Of a stretch of 64,000 nt of DNA, positions 12,458-24,438 are shown in pieces. The position numbers and the translations under genes are program-made. The stretch comes from Plantago elongata (lineage: Eukaryota > Streptophyta > Magnoliopsida > Lamiales > Plantaginaceae): positions 41,230 through 105,229 of the forward strand of contig JAYMSP010000045.1 in assembly GCA_036897095.1 (NCBI GenBank), read 5' to 3'. The notes below the pieces were generated by a model. It was not told where the DNA came from and made no database searches. It saw nothing but the letters and a program-made list of their open reading frames with translations. The stretch's first letter is position 1. Each line of letters opens with the position of its first letter.

Positions 12458-12673
12458 TCAAGCGGGGTGGATTTTCTTGAATACCAAAGTGGATAGGCAA
12501 CCACCAGTCGCACCGGAATCCATACTTCTCCTTCCTCTAGTGCTTTGGCTTCGAACTTGTTCTCCTTCATTACGACGATTTTCGGCAGGTAGTTCAATTT
12601 TCTTCATCTTTTCGTCGTGGAGCTTTCTCATCACGTACACTTGAGTGACACCGGAATCACTTGCTGTCCACAT
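12458..12673 (-). CDS. Small basic plant protein, family copy C
   Basis: The frame from ATG 12673 encodes 71 residues (MWTASDSGVTQVYVMRKLHD...). It carries both family blocks: VYVMRKLHDEKMKKIE at the N-terminus and GGCLSTLVFKKIHPA at the very C-terminus; it lacks the Ser-rich tail of A and B. The linker is Arg/Ser-rich. A likely 5' UTR intron (donor CAG/GTACGT at 12772, acceptor near 12688) separates the coding exon from an upstream leader. TATA-like ACTATAAG repeats occur at about 12955-12973 on the same strand. Function unknown; it is the third member of the local cluster. Confidence 0.75.
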   Translation of the reverse strand: MWTASDSGVTQVYVMRKLHDEKMKKIELPAENRRNEGEQVRSQSTRGRRSMDSGATGGCLSTLVFKKIHPA

Positions 12674-12954
12674 GTCTCCTTTAATTCTCTTCAAAACAGA
12701 ACAAATTTCAAATAATACATTAGAATGAATGAATCAATGAAGCTGATTAGTAAACTCTATAGACAGACGTACCTGAAAATCTATAGTCAGATTTTCTTAA
12801 CTCAACTTTGGCTATATGTAATCTAGTTGAAATGAATTTGAGAGTGATTTGTGATTGGGATGTTCTGTTTTTCAGTTTGAGATTGATACAGATTTGTGTC
12901 AAATTTTGCTCTTGTTTGAGTTACGTTTAAGAGTAGAAGTGATCGATCACCAAG

Positions 12955-12973
12955 CTTATAGTCTTATAGTATG
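12955..12973 (-). promoter_or_regulatory. TATA-like promoter of small-protein gene C
   Basis: The minus strand reads ACTATAAGACTATAAG, a doubled TATA-like motif about 280 genomic bases before the start codon; part of that distance is the inferred 5' UTR intron. Confidence 0.4.
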
Positions 12974-13229
12974 AGTTACATACATGCAATATTAAATTTG
13001 GGTCTGATTGATTTATCTGACATTTGTCCGCTTTACAGAGGTCCATCTGGTCCGATTCGGCTAGTCATAACATATGGTTACATCGTTCCAAAATTTATTT
13101 ATACACTATAGTCAACAAATGCAACTTAATTGCATTTCAGATTTTAAATACAAAAAATGTATGGCAACGGTGTCAGATACACTTTAGTTCAAATACAGTA
13201 AATTTGCAACTGAAGATTGTTCTCCACCA

Positions 13230-13520
13230 CTGAAATTACTCCAATCTAATTTAATTTAATTTTTTTCAATTCAGTACGACTCAGTTATAATTTATACCTT
13301 ATTTTAATTCATCAACCTAGTTTGTTCAGTAAATCTCAAGTGAAGAGAACACAATCTTAATTTATATAGTTTATATATTAATCTACAAAATATTAAAATA
13401 GAAGTGTACTAGTAAAATACAAAAAAAATAAATTAGACTCTGTTTTCTTCAATTAAAAATTTAGTTCAATTTAATCCAGTTCCATTTAATAAATTTTATT
13501 TAAAGAACACTACTTTAATA
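13230..13520 (+). repeat. CAGTT-type dispersed repeat, copy 2
   Basis: Contains TCAGTTATAATTTATACC, a run of AATTCA words, and CAAGTGAAGAGAACACAA. This matches the core and right arm of copies near 20.5, 33.5 and 45.9 kb. Confidence 0.55.
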
Positions 13521-14904
13521 TTCTTAAAAAGGGTATAAGTGCCATTATCCAGAAAATATAGTCCATTATCTTACGTGAGTGTATATCGTACCCGGCCAAG
13601 ACATGTAATAAAGTTACAGAACTATTACAGCCGCATATTTTGTGTTGCATCTCCGTATCCACGTATCCGTACACATATGAATATACTATTTAGGACATAT
13701 TCGTGTCCTAATAATATGTAATTTAGGTGGTGTTAGTAAATGGTCAAGGTCAAATTGACCGGCTGGATTGAAAATCTGCTGATTTACAGAATTCCTCGAA
13801 GTGTACAATATAGTACCACTAGTTTCTTTAAAATCGTCATCCTTTGAAACTCGTAAATATGAAATTGGAACTTTCCTTAAAATCGTCATCCTTATCTGAT
13901 CCATGACCATGAATGAAGGTACAGTATATAGTGCTGTATCAAACACTGATTCAAACAAACACAAACCTACTCTAACAGCATACAAGAACGGCCAAAGGTC
14001 TCGTTTATCACTACCTCCATAACTGGATTACTATCATATTCATAGATACACTCTGCTCAGCATCCGGTTATTAGCTAGCTTGTAAGTTACGAAGTACTAA
14101 ATCTTTACGAAAGATAAACATTCGTGTAATAGAATCTAAATGCATCCAGCACCACAAAACTACAATCATCGAAGATGTAAGTTTACCTCAACAATCGTAT
14201 TCATGCGAATCATAAGTAAAACAAACTGCTGGCATAAACAGATAAGTTCTATAGGACAATAGAACAATACAGCTAAACTGAGGAAAATAACAAAGACGAT
14301 ATACCAGCTTCCTTACATAGTAGCTTCTACACAGTGCTATTCATCAGAAGTAAAGCATCTGCTACTCCATCGTAGACAATACATAAGACATTCCAGCTCT
14401 AGAGTAGACAGCACTTAAGAACAGTGAGGATGGCCATGAAAATAGACGTATAGAATGCTCAAAGATCGACAAACAACAGCTCTGGCACAGACTCTTCTAT
14501 TATGGAAAAATCCGGCAGAAATTGGCTTAGGATGCCCCAAACTACGCTATCTATATTCACAATTTTAATTTACACAAATATAATTGCGCCATCATACAAG
14601 AGGCTAGTTACTCTCTCTTTCCCTGAAAAGAGCAGATCTACAATACAGTTGATCCTCAAGAATCTCCCAAGTGAACCGGTCAACCGGCCTTTTCCATTTT
14701 ATGTCTTCTTCTTTTTCTATAATTCAGCAGGAACCAACGAAAAATTTAGCTACTAAGCCATAATATCTTAGACCAAAGTCAGCTTAAAAGATCTGCATAC
14801 TTAGTTGGCCATCATGAATGACAGCTAAGGGCTCCAATCACACTTGATGCAATCCCGAGCCAAACCTAACAGGCTAAAACATACCTCAGCTTCCACAATG
14901 AACT
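13521..14904. other. Intergenic DNA, including the PPR gene 3' flank
   Basis: Contains a short local duplication of AAAATCGTCATCCTT (about 13830 and 13879). No exon recognised. Roughly the last few hundred bases are probably the 3' UTR of the PPR gene on the minus strand. Confidence 0.4.
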
Positions 14905-16668
14905 TCACCTCTGCAAACAATGCATAGATGGAGACTCTCCATTCCACTTAAAATCTCCACGGGCAGTGAGAACAGTTGAGAGGATGTAATCATCAACATC
15001 AATACCCTCAGACTGCATTCTGTATATGAGCTTCAATGCTTCAGCACATTGGCCACTTCTTGCGTAAGCTACAATCATTGCTTTCCAGGATACTAAGTTC
15101 CTCTCAGGCATGCTGTCAAATACTTGCACAGCTTCAGAGAGATATCCACATTTGGAGTACATGTGAACCAAAGCACTGCCAACAAACACGTTGGATAATG
15201 CAGGAGTCTTATACAAGGTGGAATGGATCAGTCTCCCTTGGTCAATGTCTTCAAGCTTGGCACATGCCTTCAGTGCTGATGAATAAGTAAAAGGGTTGGG
15301 TTCCACTCCTTCACCCATCATTTCTTTTAGATGCTCAAGGGCCTCGTATTCAAGACCTAGGCGAGCACAGGAAGAAATCATTGCAGTCCACGAAACCACA
15401 TCTTTATCAGGAAGGTACTGGAGAACTTTAGATGCAGAAGAATAATCACCACATTTACAATAAAGCCACACTAGTGCACTTCCTATGAAAATATTTTCAG
15501 GTGCAAAGCTCTTGAAAATTTGTGCATGCAGTTCTTTTCCAGCAGGCAGTGACCTGAGTAATCCGCAAGCTCTAAGGACGCAAACGATGGTCAAGTTGTT
15601 AGGAAGTATCTTTATTCTTTTCATCAGGCGGAAGAGATTTATGGCCTCTTCACCAAGTCCATTACGAGCATATCCTGCTATCATTGACGTCCATGCGATT
15701 GCATTTCTCCTTTTCATTACATCAAAAAGTGCACGTGAATCCTCAATATTGCCACACTTGGCATACATGTCAACCAAAGAAGTTTCAACATATATATCCA
15801 CATCATATGCCTTCTTGACAACAGTGCAATGCAATTGTCTCCCCAGTCTTAATTCTTTTTCCTCAGCGCAAGAATTCAAAATACTAGAAACTGTAAATTC
15901 ATTTGGATCAATTCCATCAGAGAGCATCTGCCCTAACAATACAAAAGCTTCCTCGCCCCGTCTATTTTGTGAACAAGCAGTGATCATGGTCGTCCAAGTA
16001 ATCACATCCCTTCTCTGGACACGATCAAAGGCACGAAAAGCTGCATCTATATCACCACACTGGGCATAGAAATGAATAATAGCAGAGTCTAATATCACAT
16101 TACTCATTCCACTCTTAATTGTACGAGCATGTAACTGCCTACCGAGCTCATAATCAAACGTCCTACTACACAAATTCAGCACACAGACATGCGTATGCTC
16201 GTTCCCATAGTACCCACCGTCAACAAAATCACCAAACAGGTGCAAAGCTTCTTTCTGTTTACCATGCTTCTCGTATCCATCAAGCATTGCAGTCCATGAT
16301 ACAACAGTTCTCTCTGGCATATTATCAAACACCCGACGAGCAGCCACCAAATCCCCAAACTTAACATAAACACTTATCAAGTTACTACCAACAAAGGCTA
16401 CTGGATCTTCCTTGATAACAACACCATGGATTTTCCTAATCTCCTTAACACAAGAACACGACTGAAGCCAATGGCCTACCGCACCAGGGTCGGTAGGGTG
16501 ACTTGTCAAACTAGTCTCATATAAAACGGCATCGTTCGTACTGACCACATTGGCTGAAAGGTTGTATCTTTTTGCTTTCTTTCCGTATTCTGGTAAATAA
16601 CATGGTTGTAAAGGTGGTTGGTTTCGACACAAGGGTAAGTGAGGACTGATATAAGATACCGATAACAT
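14905..16668 (-). CDS. PLS-class pentatricopeptide repeat protein, At4g18520-like
   Basis: One uninterrupted exon encodes 587 residues from ATG 16668. After an N-terminal stretch of about 75 residues compatible with a plastid or mitochondrial transit peptide, PPR units run to the C-terminus. They show repeated P/L/S signatures such as VVSWTAMLDGYEKHG, VSWTAMISSCARLG and LVDMYAKCGNIEDSRALFD. There is no E, E+ or DYW domain. Such proteins bind organellar RNA in a sequence-specific way, usually to guide C-to-U editing or processing. Overall layout and the ending (LKLIYRMQSEGIDVDDYI...) best fit Arabidopsis At4g18520 (PDM1/SEL1, plastid RNA editing/processing), recalled from memory. A 5' UTR intron is likely (donor CAG/GTTAGC at 17074, acceptor TTTGCAG at 16696). 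Confidence 0.9.
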   Translation of the reverse strand: MLSVSYISPHLPLCRNQPPLQPCYLPEYGKKAKRYNLSANVVSTNDAVLYETSLTSHPTDPGAVGHWLQSCSCVKEIRKIHGVVIKEDPVAFVGSNLISVYVKFGDLVAARRVFDNMPERTVVSWTAMLDGYEKHGKQKEALHLFGDFVDGGYYGNEHTHVCVLNLCSRTFDYELGRQLHARTIKSGMSNVILDSAIIHFYAQCGDIDAAFRAFDRVQRRDVITWTTMITACSQNRRGEEAFVLLGQMLSDGIDPNEFTVSSILNSCAEEKELRLGRQLHCTVVKKAYDVDIYVETSLVDMYAKCGNIEDSRALFDVMKRRNAIAWTSMIAGYARNGLGEEAINLFRLMKRIKILPNNLTIVCVLRACGLLRSLPAGKELHAQIFKSFAPENIFIGSALVWLYCKCGDYSSASKVLQYLPDKDVVSWTAMISSCARLGLEYEALEHLKEMMGEGVEPNPFTYSSALKACAKLEDIDQGRLIHSTLYKTPALSNVFVGSALVHMYSKCGYLSEAVQVFDSMPERNLVSWKAMIVAYARSGQCAEALKLIYRMQSEGIDVDDYILSTVLTARGDFKWNGESPSMHCLQR

Positions 16669-16695
16669 CGAAAAAAAGAAGCTGTTGCCTAATTC

Positions 16696-17160
16696 CTGCA
16701 AATGTATAAGCTTCTATGGCCTGTCTCCCCTATGACAATATTCAAAATTGAGGGTCAAAATCTAGTGCAAACAATCCATTACCACGGTGAAGCTAATTAA
16801 GAGCAAAGTACAGTCTTTATGAGTTCAATTTCACAATTTGAGCAGTAGAGTCAAAAATTTGCAATTGAAGTAACAAACAGAAGTTGTATAAGCAAAGATT
16901 ATGACTAGAATTGAAGCAATTCTAAAGGCAACAGAATAGATATGCCATTTTCTAGTGAAAAAAGCTTCTTGTATTTCTAACTATTCAGTTCTTGGTAAAG
17001 CAAAATAAGTAATAGCAGAGGTAATAATACATACACATGTAGATAATTAGAGATTGAGAGAAAGAGAAGCTAACCTGAGAGAGCTGACCTGAGCTTCGGC
17101 AATTGAAATGAAGAAGCAAAGAGAAGCTCTGTTTTTCGGTAACTTTTTCTTCTTTCTTTA
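16696..17160 (-). other. 5' UTR exon and intron of the PPR gene
   Basis: On the minus strand a leader ends CTCAG/GTTAGC (17075/17074), and a TTTGCAG acceptor lies at 16696, 27 bases before the start codon. Loss of coding potential between them supports a leader intron. The transcription start is not defined. Confidence 0.5.
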
Positions 17161-17179
17161 CAGTCTACTCAATTTTAGA

Positions 17180-18470
17180 TATTTTCAGACACCAGAAAAT
17201 AAATAAATGAATAGATATTTAAGAAATTGAGATTTTGAAACACAATTGAATTTATTATTTTTCCTTTTGAACTATTTTAATTCATATAGTTTAATTTTAA
17301 AATGTGTATCTGGATCTACAATAAATTGAGTCCGGAAGGAATGTAGTATTTCTCATTGAGTTCAAATTTAATTACAACTTACAAGCCATCCAAAATTAAT
17401 CCAATTTAATGTTTGACTTACACATGTCACACGGGTTGAGTATACGTTCAGCTCTTTAAGTTCGAGCTCAACTCAAGTTATATGCTATGCAGTTCTACTT
17501 TTACCGTCATACATTCATTTTGCACTACAATCAATATCAATCATGCTTGAGTCAAATAGTGGGCAACTTAAGTTTACTTGAGCAAGTAAAACGATTTGTG
17601 AGTACAAACATGATACTTATATTTATAGATCCTTGTGGACCTTGGATTGGAAAGGGCTGTGATACTATTATAATTTATAACGATTAGACCACTAATTGAT
17701 TGAACTTAAATATAGGCCAGCGCTAAAATTTTAAAAGAACGCTCCGAATTAAAGAAAGGACATAGAGAACTTGTAAGAATTCAAGCGTTATTTAAGTGGA
17801 TCTCATAATGCAGAAATTTAGTTTCTCGGCATGAAAATTTAGACCACGTTAAATATTTGGCTTGAAGTTCTATAAATGTGGAAAGGAGAGAAATTCTTAA
17901 GGAATGCTTCCAACGTTTGGCACATGATAAAGCAAGAGCATGGTACCATGTATCCAATACAAACTTGCGCAAGTATGAATACTTGTGAATGTTTCCTCGT
18001 GGTTGTTTCGAGGTGGAGAAAATATTGTGAAAATTTTCTCGTAGAACATTGGTTGGATTGTAGGTCTAAATTGCGATTATTCCAAGTGAGACGGTGTTAC
18101 CAGCATGGAATTAATCGTTTGAACTACGGGTTCAAAGAATTACGATTTCAATTAAGACCGTTGTAGTGGCATAAAATCGAGTAAGTTTCTTTGTGTCTAA
18201 ACTAAAATTCTTTGTGGTAAACTGAAGGTAAAACCTAGTTATAAAGAATCCTCTATAGTTGGAGACAATAAAGAAATTATTGACTTATGAAACGTGAATT
18301 TTTAGGTCACGGAAATGCATATCCTTATGCATAAGGTACATGTTGAGTGCATGGGCATGGTGGCTCAAAGAAAATACTTCCTTGTCGCAGTCATAACAAA
18401 TGAGTTGTCTCAGCCGGCATGGAGAAACCATAGATTGTTAATGAAGCATAGGTGGAAGTAAGACGTGGAT
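17180..18470. other. Intergenic DNA, possibly the decayed interior of the Copia element
   Basis: No clear gene. The sequence from about 17850 may belong to the interior of the retroelement that ends at 20 kb, but I could not align it to reverse transcriptase or integrase. Confidence 0.35.
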
Positions 18471-18479
18471 TGATGTACA

Positions 18480-20006
18480 CAATCACATGAGCATATGTCG
18501 AAGCACTACATGTCATATGGTTTGTCTATATTTTGTGTCATAGATACATAAGACCATTCGACAGTTGATCTATAGGTGGGGTTATCACTCTTGATTTTGT
18601 GAAATCAAAGGATAACAAGCGGATCTGCTAAACAAAAGCTACACCTAAACGATCGTGTAATCTACATGTCTAGGGGAATGGGCTTAAGACCCACTAATTA
18701 AAGAAATCTACATCGGACATCCAACCATACTGACTAGAGATCCCAAGAATTTGGTTCAATGGGACAACCAAGTTGTAGAGGACCAGTACGTGCCTCGTGA
18801 AGTTTTGTACTTCGAGGTAAAAGCACTTAGGAGCTTTTTGCTCCACCCACGCCATTCCTGTGAAAGACTTTAAGTGCTCCAGCAAAAATGGGCAGAGGTT
18901 GAGTCACTGAACTCTTAATGATCTCTGAAGAGATTCTTAATCTCTTTAGCTTACGAGCGGAACATTGGCAGGATGCTCTTAGAAACGAGATCACCTATTT
19001 AAGTGCGAAGTCTAGGCCGCTTCAAACGTAAACACTTAAGAATCCAAGTGAGTGCAAGGTCTTTAATGGATGAAACATATGAATGAGGCAATCAGGAGAA
19101 TTATTGTGTTGATATCATTGTCTTGGTTTACACAAAACGCCGATCTGTTCAAGGCACCGCGTTCACCGTGTGACAAGTAAATCCGATGGTATTCTACTAG
19201 GGACGATTCAATGTCGCTGACAATGTATCCCGATGCAATATGATTTTCCGCTGAAAAACTGAAGTGTGTGCAGCACGTGTGTGCATGAAGTTTCATTCAT
19301 GTGGGAGATTGTTGGAATTTTTAATTAAAGTGTGTTTAGTGTCTTTAATTACTCAATTCGAATTTAAGATGAATGAGAAATTAACACACAAATAGACCGC
19401 TTGTAATTATTAATACGGAGGTATTCACAATGAAGTTGCATTAAATTCAGACAAAATGTATGTAAATATATAGATTAAAAGGTGTTGAAGAAGAGGTTTG
19501 AACTTGATACCTTATGAAATATTTTAGAAAGTTGTGGAGAGAGGAAAATATAATTGGCCAAAAGTCACACCAGATGTGGCTCAAACCAGGAAACAATGGG
19601 CACAACATTCCAATAGAGCTACAAGGCTATTTTGGACAATTTCGCATATATCATTTTGTGTTGCAGAAGGTTGTGATTGAACTCTTACATTTTTTTCATG
19701 CAACTTTTAAATATCTATATATGGGGACTCCCCTACTATATTTAAAAAAATAATAATAACATCAACGAAAATAAATTAATCTATCTAGATTAATATCCAT
19801 TCATTATCTATGTTGATACTTGACGGTTGTAGGATGTTCTTCAATTATAATTCCATATTGTACTAATTCGTCGGAATTAGTGTTCAATGTTAGAACTCTA
19901 ATTCATCACTGTTGTTCTATCTTGTGAGACTGTTTGTTACGTAAACCGTGAGCATGAGAGTGGGACAAATAAAATTTAATAATCGAGGATCACCCTCTAT
20001 TCAACA
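18480..20006 (+). mobile_element. 3' remnant of a Ty1/Copia retrotransposon (RNase H end plus 3' LTR)
   Basis: Around 18590-18690 the plus strand, across stops and shifts, reads VKSKDNK...TKATP...GNGLKT, the decayed end of a Copia RNase H (families usually show SKDNLADPLTK and GMGLKP here). A purine-rich tract GTGGGAGA at 19301-19308 leads directly into TGTTGGAATTTTTAATTAAA, a classic Copia LTR start at 19310. The LTR probably ends near CAACA at 20006. No 5' LTR was found upstream, so the element is 5'-truncated and dead. Confidence 0.7.
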
Positions 20007-20077
20007 GTATAATATTATTTATTTTCCTTTTCATAATGTTATGTTTTAAATTTTCATCTTCAGTACATTATACATTC

Positions 20078-20147
20078 GATGGTATTTGTGAAAGATACCT
20101 AACCGTACCAAAGATGATATTTATGAAAGATACCTAACCGTACCAAA
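20078..20147 (+). repeat. Tandem duplication of a 35-base unit
   Basis: Two adjacent units share GAAAGATACCTAACCGTACC and differ at only two positions in their first half (GATGGTATTTGTG versus GATGATATTTATG). Confidence 0.85.
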
Positions 20148-20399
20148 CGTGCGTATTCAGCACGTATTCACTGCTGAGAGCAGATTGTATATAGTGAGAC
20201 AAGCATATATTTTAGTTGGAGCTTGTACTATGTTATTTAAGCTCAGAAAGAATACCTTCTTGATGATGGACGAGCATTCCAATAAGAATCCCGCTGCCAT
20301 ATTCTAGAACAAGAACCCTGTTTTACATGTCCGAATATTATAATCCTAAATAATTAATTCCACAAGGGAATGAAATCACTAGTACAATCAATATCAGCT

Positions 20400-20580
20400 A
20401 TGGTTGAGTTAAATAGTAAGGGGAATTAGGCTTTATTCTCAAATTAAAATTAATTAAGTTCTATTCAGTTAATCCAGTTCGATATAATTATAATTTATAT
20501 CTTATTTCAATTCAGTTCAATTCAGTAAATTTAAATTAATGAGAACTGAACCTTAACTTGAGCAAGTAAAATTATTTATG
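20400..20580 (+). repeat. CAGTT-type dispersed repeat, copy 3
   Basis: Contains TATAATTTATATCTTATTTC, AATTCAGTTCAATTCAG and a terminal GAGAACTGAACCTTAAC; matches the family described for the other copies. Confidence 0.5.
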
Positions 20581-20829
20581 AGTACAACTATGGATCTTAT
20601 ATCACATATCCTTGTAGATTTTGGATTGACACGGTTCTAGTACCATTGTACGAACTAATAACCCAACCATTTATTTATCAAATCCTGACACTTTAAACTA
20701 GTACAATTATTCATGAACAATCTTTATGATATGATGATTATAATGTACCTTCCACACAACCGAACAATTTGCCCAATTTTAATATCAGTTCTTTAACATC
20801 TCCGAGGACCACTCATAATAAAACCACTC

Positions 20830-20929
20830 CAACAACGAAGAGCAACTCAATTAATAAAACGCTTCAATTCCAATCAATGAGTCAGAGGTTCGAGACTCGA
20901 GTTACCCTTTAATTATTTCAAAAAACATT
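20830..20929 (+). mobile_element. tRNA-derived SINE, copy 2
   Basis: This 100-base insert begins CAACAACGAAGAGCAACTCA, contains TAAAACGCTTCAATTCC and a B-box-like GAGGTTCGAGACTCG, and ends in an A-rich stretch. It is bounded by a perfect 12-base target-site duplication, ATAAAACCACTC (20818-20829 and 20930-20941). Its first 37 or so bases match the minus-strand reading of the insert at 48.05 kb. Confidence 0.85.
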
Positions 20930-20941
20930 ATAAAACCACTC

Positions 20942-21369
20942 GAAGATAAACATTATTAATTTTGGTCCTAAAAAGCAAAAATTCATCTCATTGCTCGAAG
21001 TCATTCTTTTTGGACCATGCATGTACTGAGTACTAACAAAACTACCAACTTCAAAAAGGAACTTTATTGGGTTAATCAGACCAAAACAGACCATGCATAT
21101 TGTAACAACTTCGAACTATCAAACTTTGCAATGCACAGCGAAACACGGAGAGGTAAAGAGATAAGTTCCACATATATGTTCAGAGTTAACCCAGAAAACC
21201 ATCACTCCATCAGTACAGGTTGCATTGCGTATTGTTTTTTATGGTCGTTACGGACCATTATAAAGTTTTGTGACAGTCATTTCTAATACATGGGACTTGT
21301 ATTGTCACAATACAGACAAGGGTTGTATGCAGTTCTTGGATTACACTGAAATGTATATAGAAGAGAGCT
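20942..21369. other. Intergenic DNA, 3' flank of the glutaredoxin/DUF547 gene
   Basis: Contains presumed 3' UTR of the minus-strand gene. No other feature was recognised. Confidence 0.35.
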
Positions 21370-24300
21370 TCAGTGGTTTAGGCCCCAGTCATAAGGCTGG
21401 TATATCACTTTTAGCTGAGTCGTTGCAAGCAATTCTAAAAAGGCTTGAGACTCAGCAGGCTCTAGATAATTTGCTGCATGCTTCAGTACCTCTACCTCAT
21501 TCTTTCCGAAATCTACACTGTACCTGAAAATTAAATGAAATAAAGGCACTAGATTAGAAAAATTATTGATCCAAGAGCAATTAAAAAATTAACCAACTAC
21601 GCACCAGCCCTATTCTTACAAACACCCAAAAGTTCAACATTTCACATTTCTAGAGCTTCTGTCAATTAACAAAGGCTTAGACAGATCTCAATGTAATTAA
21701 AACTTGAGAAATTCCTGGACCTGATTTATGGATACTGTATGCAGTACAACATACATACAGTATAAAATATAAATATGTACACGTTACAAGAGAAAAATGA
21801 AAGGAGAATTAGGTATAAACAACTTACCATTTCAGTATTGAACTAACATAGGCTACATTGGCAGCTGTATCAACATATAGTCCACCAGTTCTAAGGAAAC
21901 TAGAAGCAGCCTCCATCAGTTCTTTGTCAACGTCTCCTGCTGAGTAGCACCGTAGGGCAGGTCCAGACCGTGTACCACAAACAAGTGCAAAATGAACCAG
22001 AGGCTCTGTGTAAGGAAGAGCTACCTGTTGAGAGATGCAAGGATGCTCAAAAGTAAGTACCCCATTGAGTACAAAACTAAATTATCAAGGGCAGCAGAAA
22101 TAATGATATATCTACTTTCTAAGCACTGCATTCTGTTTGCAAATTATAAAGCAGCCTAGAACTGTCTGAACAATCAATTAACATGTTTCACAAACGTTCC
22201 AAAAATTGATATTCAATGTTGTTGAATACCAAAGGAAATATGAAGCCATCAGACCTTTAATCTCTTGTCCTTCACACCAAATGGCTTAATGAGATTGTAT
22301 GGTGGCCTCTGATTACCCCTCAATATGCCATTGTAAATAGCTGAGAGTGAATAAGTTGATCCACCAATAACATACTTGAAATCCCCAAAAAACTTTCTTC
22401 TTTCCAGTGGTCCTGTGGGGGGGCCTGACACCAATATTGCATGAATTGCCATCATGTTATAGAGATTAATGAAGAAAGAAAGCTTCTCCTCTCGAGCCAT
22501 CTTGTGCAACTCTACTCGCTGAAGCTCCTCGACTATCCTCAAGTACCTAGAAATAAATTCAGTAATGAATGAAAACCCTATCATTAGTGAAGAGCTGATA
22601 AGAGATTAAAACATACATTATATCACTGACTCTCTTGTAATGCAAACATACTTATTTATTTTTCATAGTACTGAAAACATTTCTGACAGACCTTGCAAAT
22701 TCTTCACTCCCATGGATGCTTCTGTAATCAACATGCTTTTGATCTTCAGAAGTATAAGCTTCCAATATCGCATAAAACAAAAATCTAAGCCTTGATGAAA
22801 TTTCAGTGATCGCTTTTGGTTTTACTTCACTAATGCCTCTCGGAATGTTTTGACATTGACATATGACAGGGTCATCATCCAAGAAGCGATACAAGTGATT
22901 CCCATCTTCAAACATGTTCTCGCTGAAGTAATCCCAACAAATCTTGTGAGCAACAAATAGAGTAACAAATTACTAATAACTAAGATATTGGTACATCTAA
23001 GCAATCATCATGAGTCCATAGCTACCACTTGATGAAGGATATCGTAAAGAAAAACTCACTCAGAAACATGCTGGAAGAAAAGTTTGTTGGCAAGCTTCCT
23101 TCCAAATTCAACAGCCTGTGTAATGTCAAACCAGACCATTAAAACAACACATTTTTCATAGATGTTTTATTTAGTTTGAAGTAAATACTGCATAAATTAA
23201 TATTTCTGATGGTGAAGGAGATGTATAAGGGAGTTCTAGAAGATGCAACTGACCTCTTCCCTCTCTAGATACTGATCTTCTGACAGGAAATCAACAGCCT
23301 CTGATCCAACAAAACAGCTGGTAAACCTGCGCATTTTGTAAAACCTGTCTTTTACTGAAATGGACCCCTTCATTTTCCGAACAATGAGAGCCAGCTCATC
23401 AATAGCTCCACTGCTTGACAGGTCATCTTCACCAGATAGGGGTGGTAGAGGAGCCTCATACGCTGGTGTTTCAGTAACAACATACTCAATCTTCTCCTCA
23501 AGTTTACCGGATTCCTCTAAGCTTCGTATTTCATTCCAACCACCAATCAAGACTTCATTGAAGAAAACTTTTGGGACATCAGAAGATCCAGCAATCTTCT
23601 CTAATTCCAACTTTCTGGTAGGATAGACATCAATATTAATCTCAACATATCTAAGTCTTTTTTGGTGAAGATACCTTCTCATCTCTTTGCAGACCTGGCA
23701 TCCCAACTTCGTGTACACTATTATCCTTCCTTTCATGACAAGAGGTACTGTTAAGTCCTCGATTGCATTCTCCTGCTCACCTTTGTTTTCTCCACCACCA
23801 TCACGTGTCACCCCAATAAGGCTAAGAGGGTTCCATCCTGATTTCTGGGGAACTTCTTGGGTTTCAGTTTCTGGTGAAGAATCTCCATTGCCCTTACTGT
23901 CTTGTGTATCCACATCAGTAGCATCTTGTCCATCATCACTTCTGCCAGAGAGACGGCGCAACACAGTCGACACCACAACTATGCTCTTTTGCCTTACAAA
24001 CTGTGTAAGAGCCACTGCTTTTTCTGGCCAAGCAGGTCCCTGGGCACCTAATTCCATTCCAGGGACTTCCGTCCCATCAAAGACAGGTTCCTCTTCTTCT
24101 GGGTCAGAAACTTCCTTATCACCATTCTCGCTTTTTGTTTCACTGATCTCCAATGAGCTTATTTCATTCAGTGATTCGACTTGCTTTTCTTCCTCAACAT
24201 TAACTGCATCTTCCTGCAGATCATTTACAAGTTGGGTATCCAGCTTCTTGTCCTCAGAAGTCTCAACCAATTTCAGCTTATCATGTTTGGCCTCAGCCTT

Positions 24301-24435
24301 ATCTACTTCATCTGTTTCCTTTGGAGATCCCAAAGCTTCTATATCCAAATTCATACCTGTATCAACCAGGTCATTGGGAGATCGTTCCTCAGGATTCAAA
24401 GAATTGGTATTATCATTATTTATTGATTGCTCCAT
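21370..24435 (-). CDS. Glutaredoxin + DEP + DUF547 protein (At4g08550/At3g11920 type)
   Basis: Six coding exons, 24435-23254, 23115-23060, 22922-22692, 22546-22255, 22024-21828 and 21523-21370, join in phase with GT-AG introns to encode 703 residues. Residues 1-230 are acidic and probably disordered. Residues about 236-303 form a glutaredoxin-like domain with the redox motif CQVC at 246-249 (VYTKLGCQVCKEMRRYLHQK), then DVPKVFFN with the cis-Pro. A DEP domain spans about 345-442 (KDRFYKMRRFTSCFVGSEAV). DUF547 spans about 500-620 (EEKLSFFINLYNMMAIHAIL). This three-domain order is a known plant family annotated only as electron carrier; the substrate is unknown. The gene is complete and shares its neighbourhood with ATG14, as I recall for At4g08550/At4g08540. 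Confidence 0.93.
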
Positions 24436-24438
24436 ATC

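Noticed and set aside
15485-16069. A 194-codon plus-strand frame opposite the PPR gene
   Set aside because: It is the antisense shadow of a conserved PPR coding exon.
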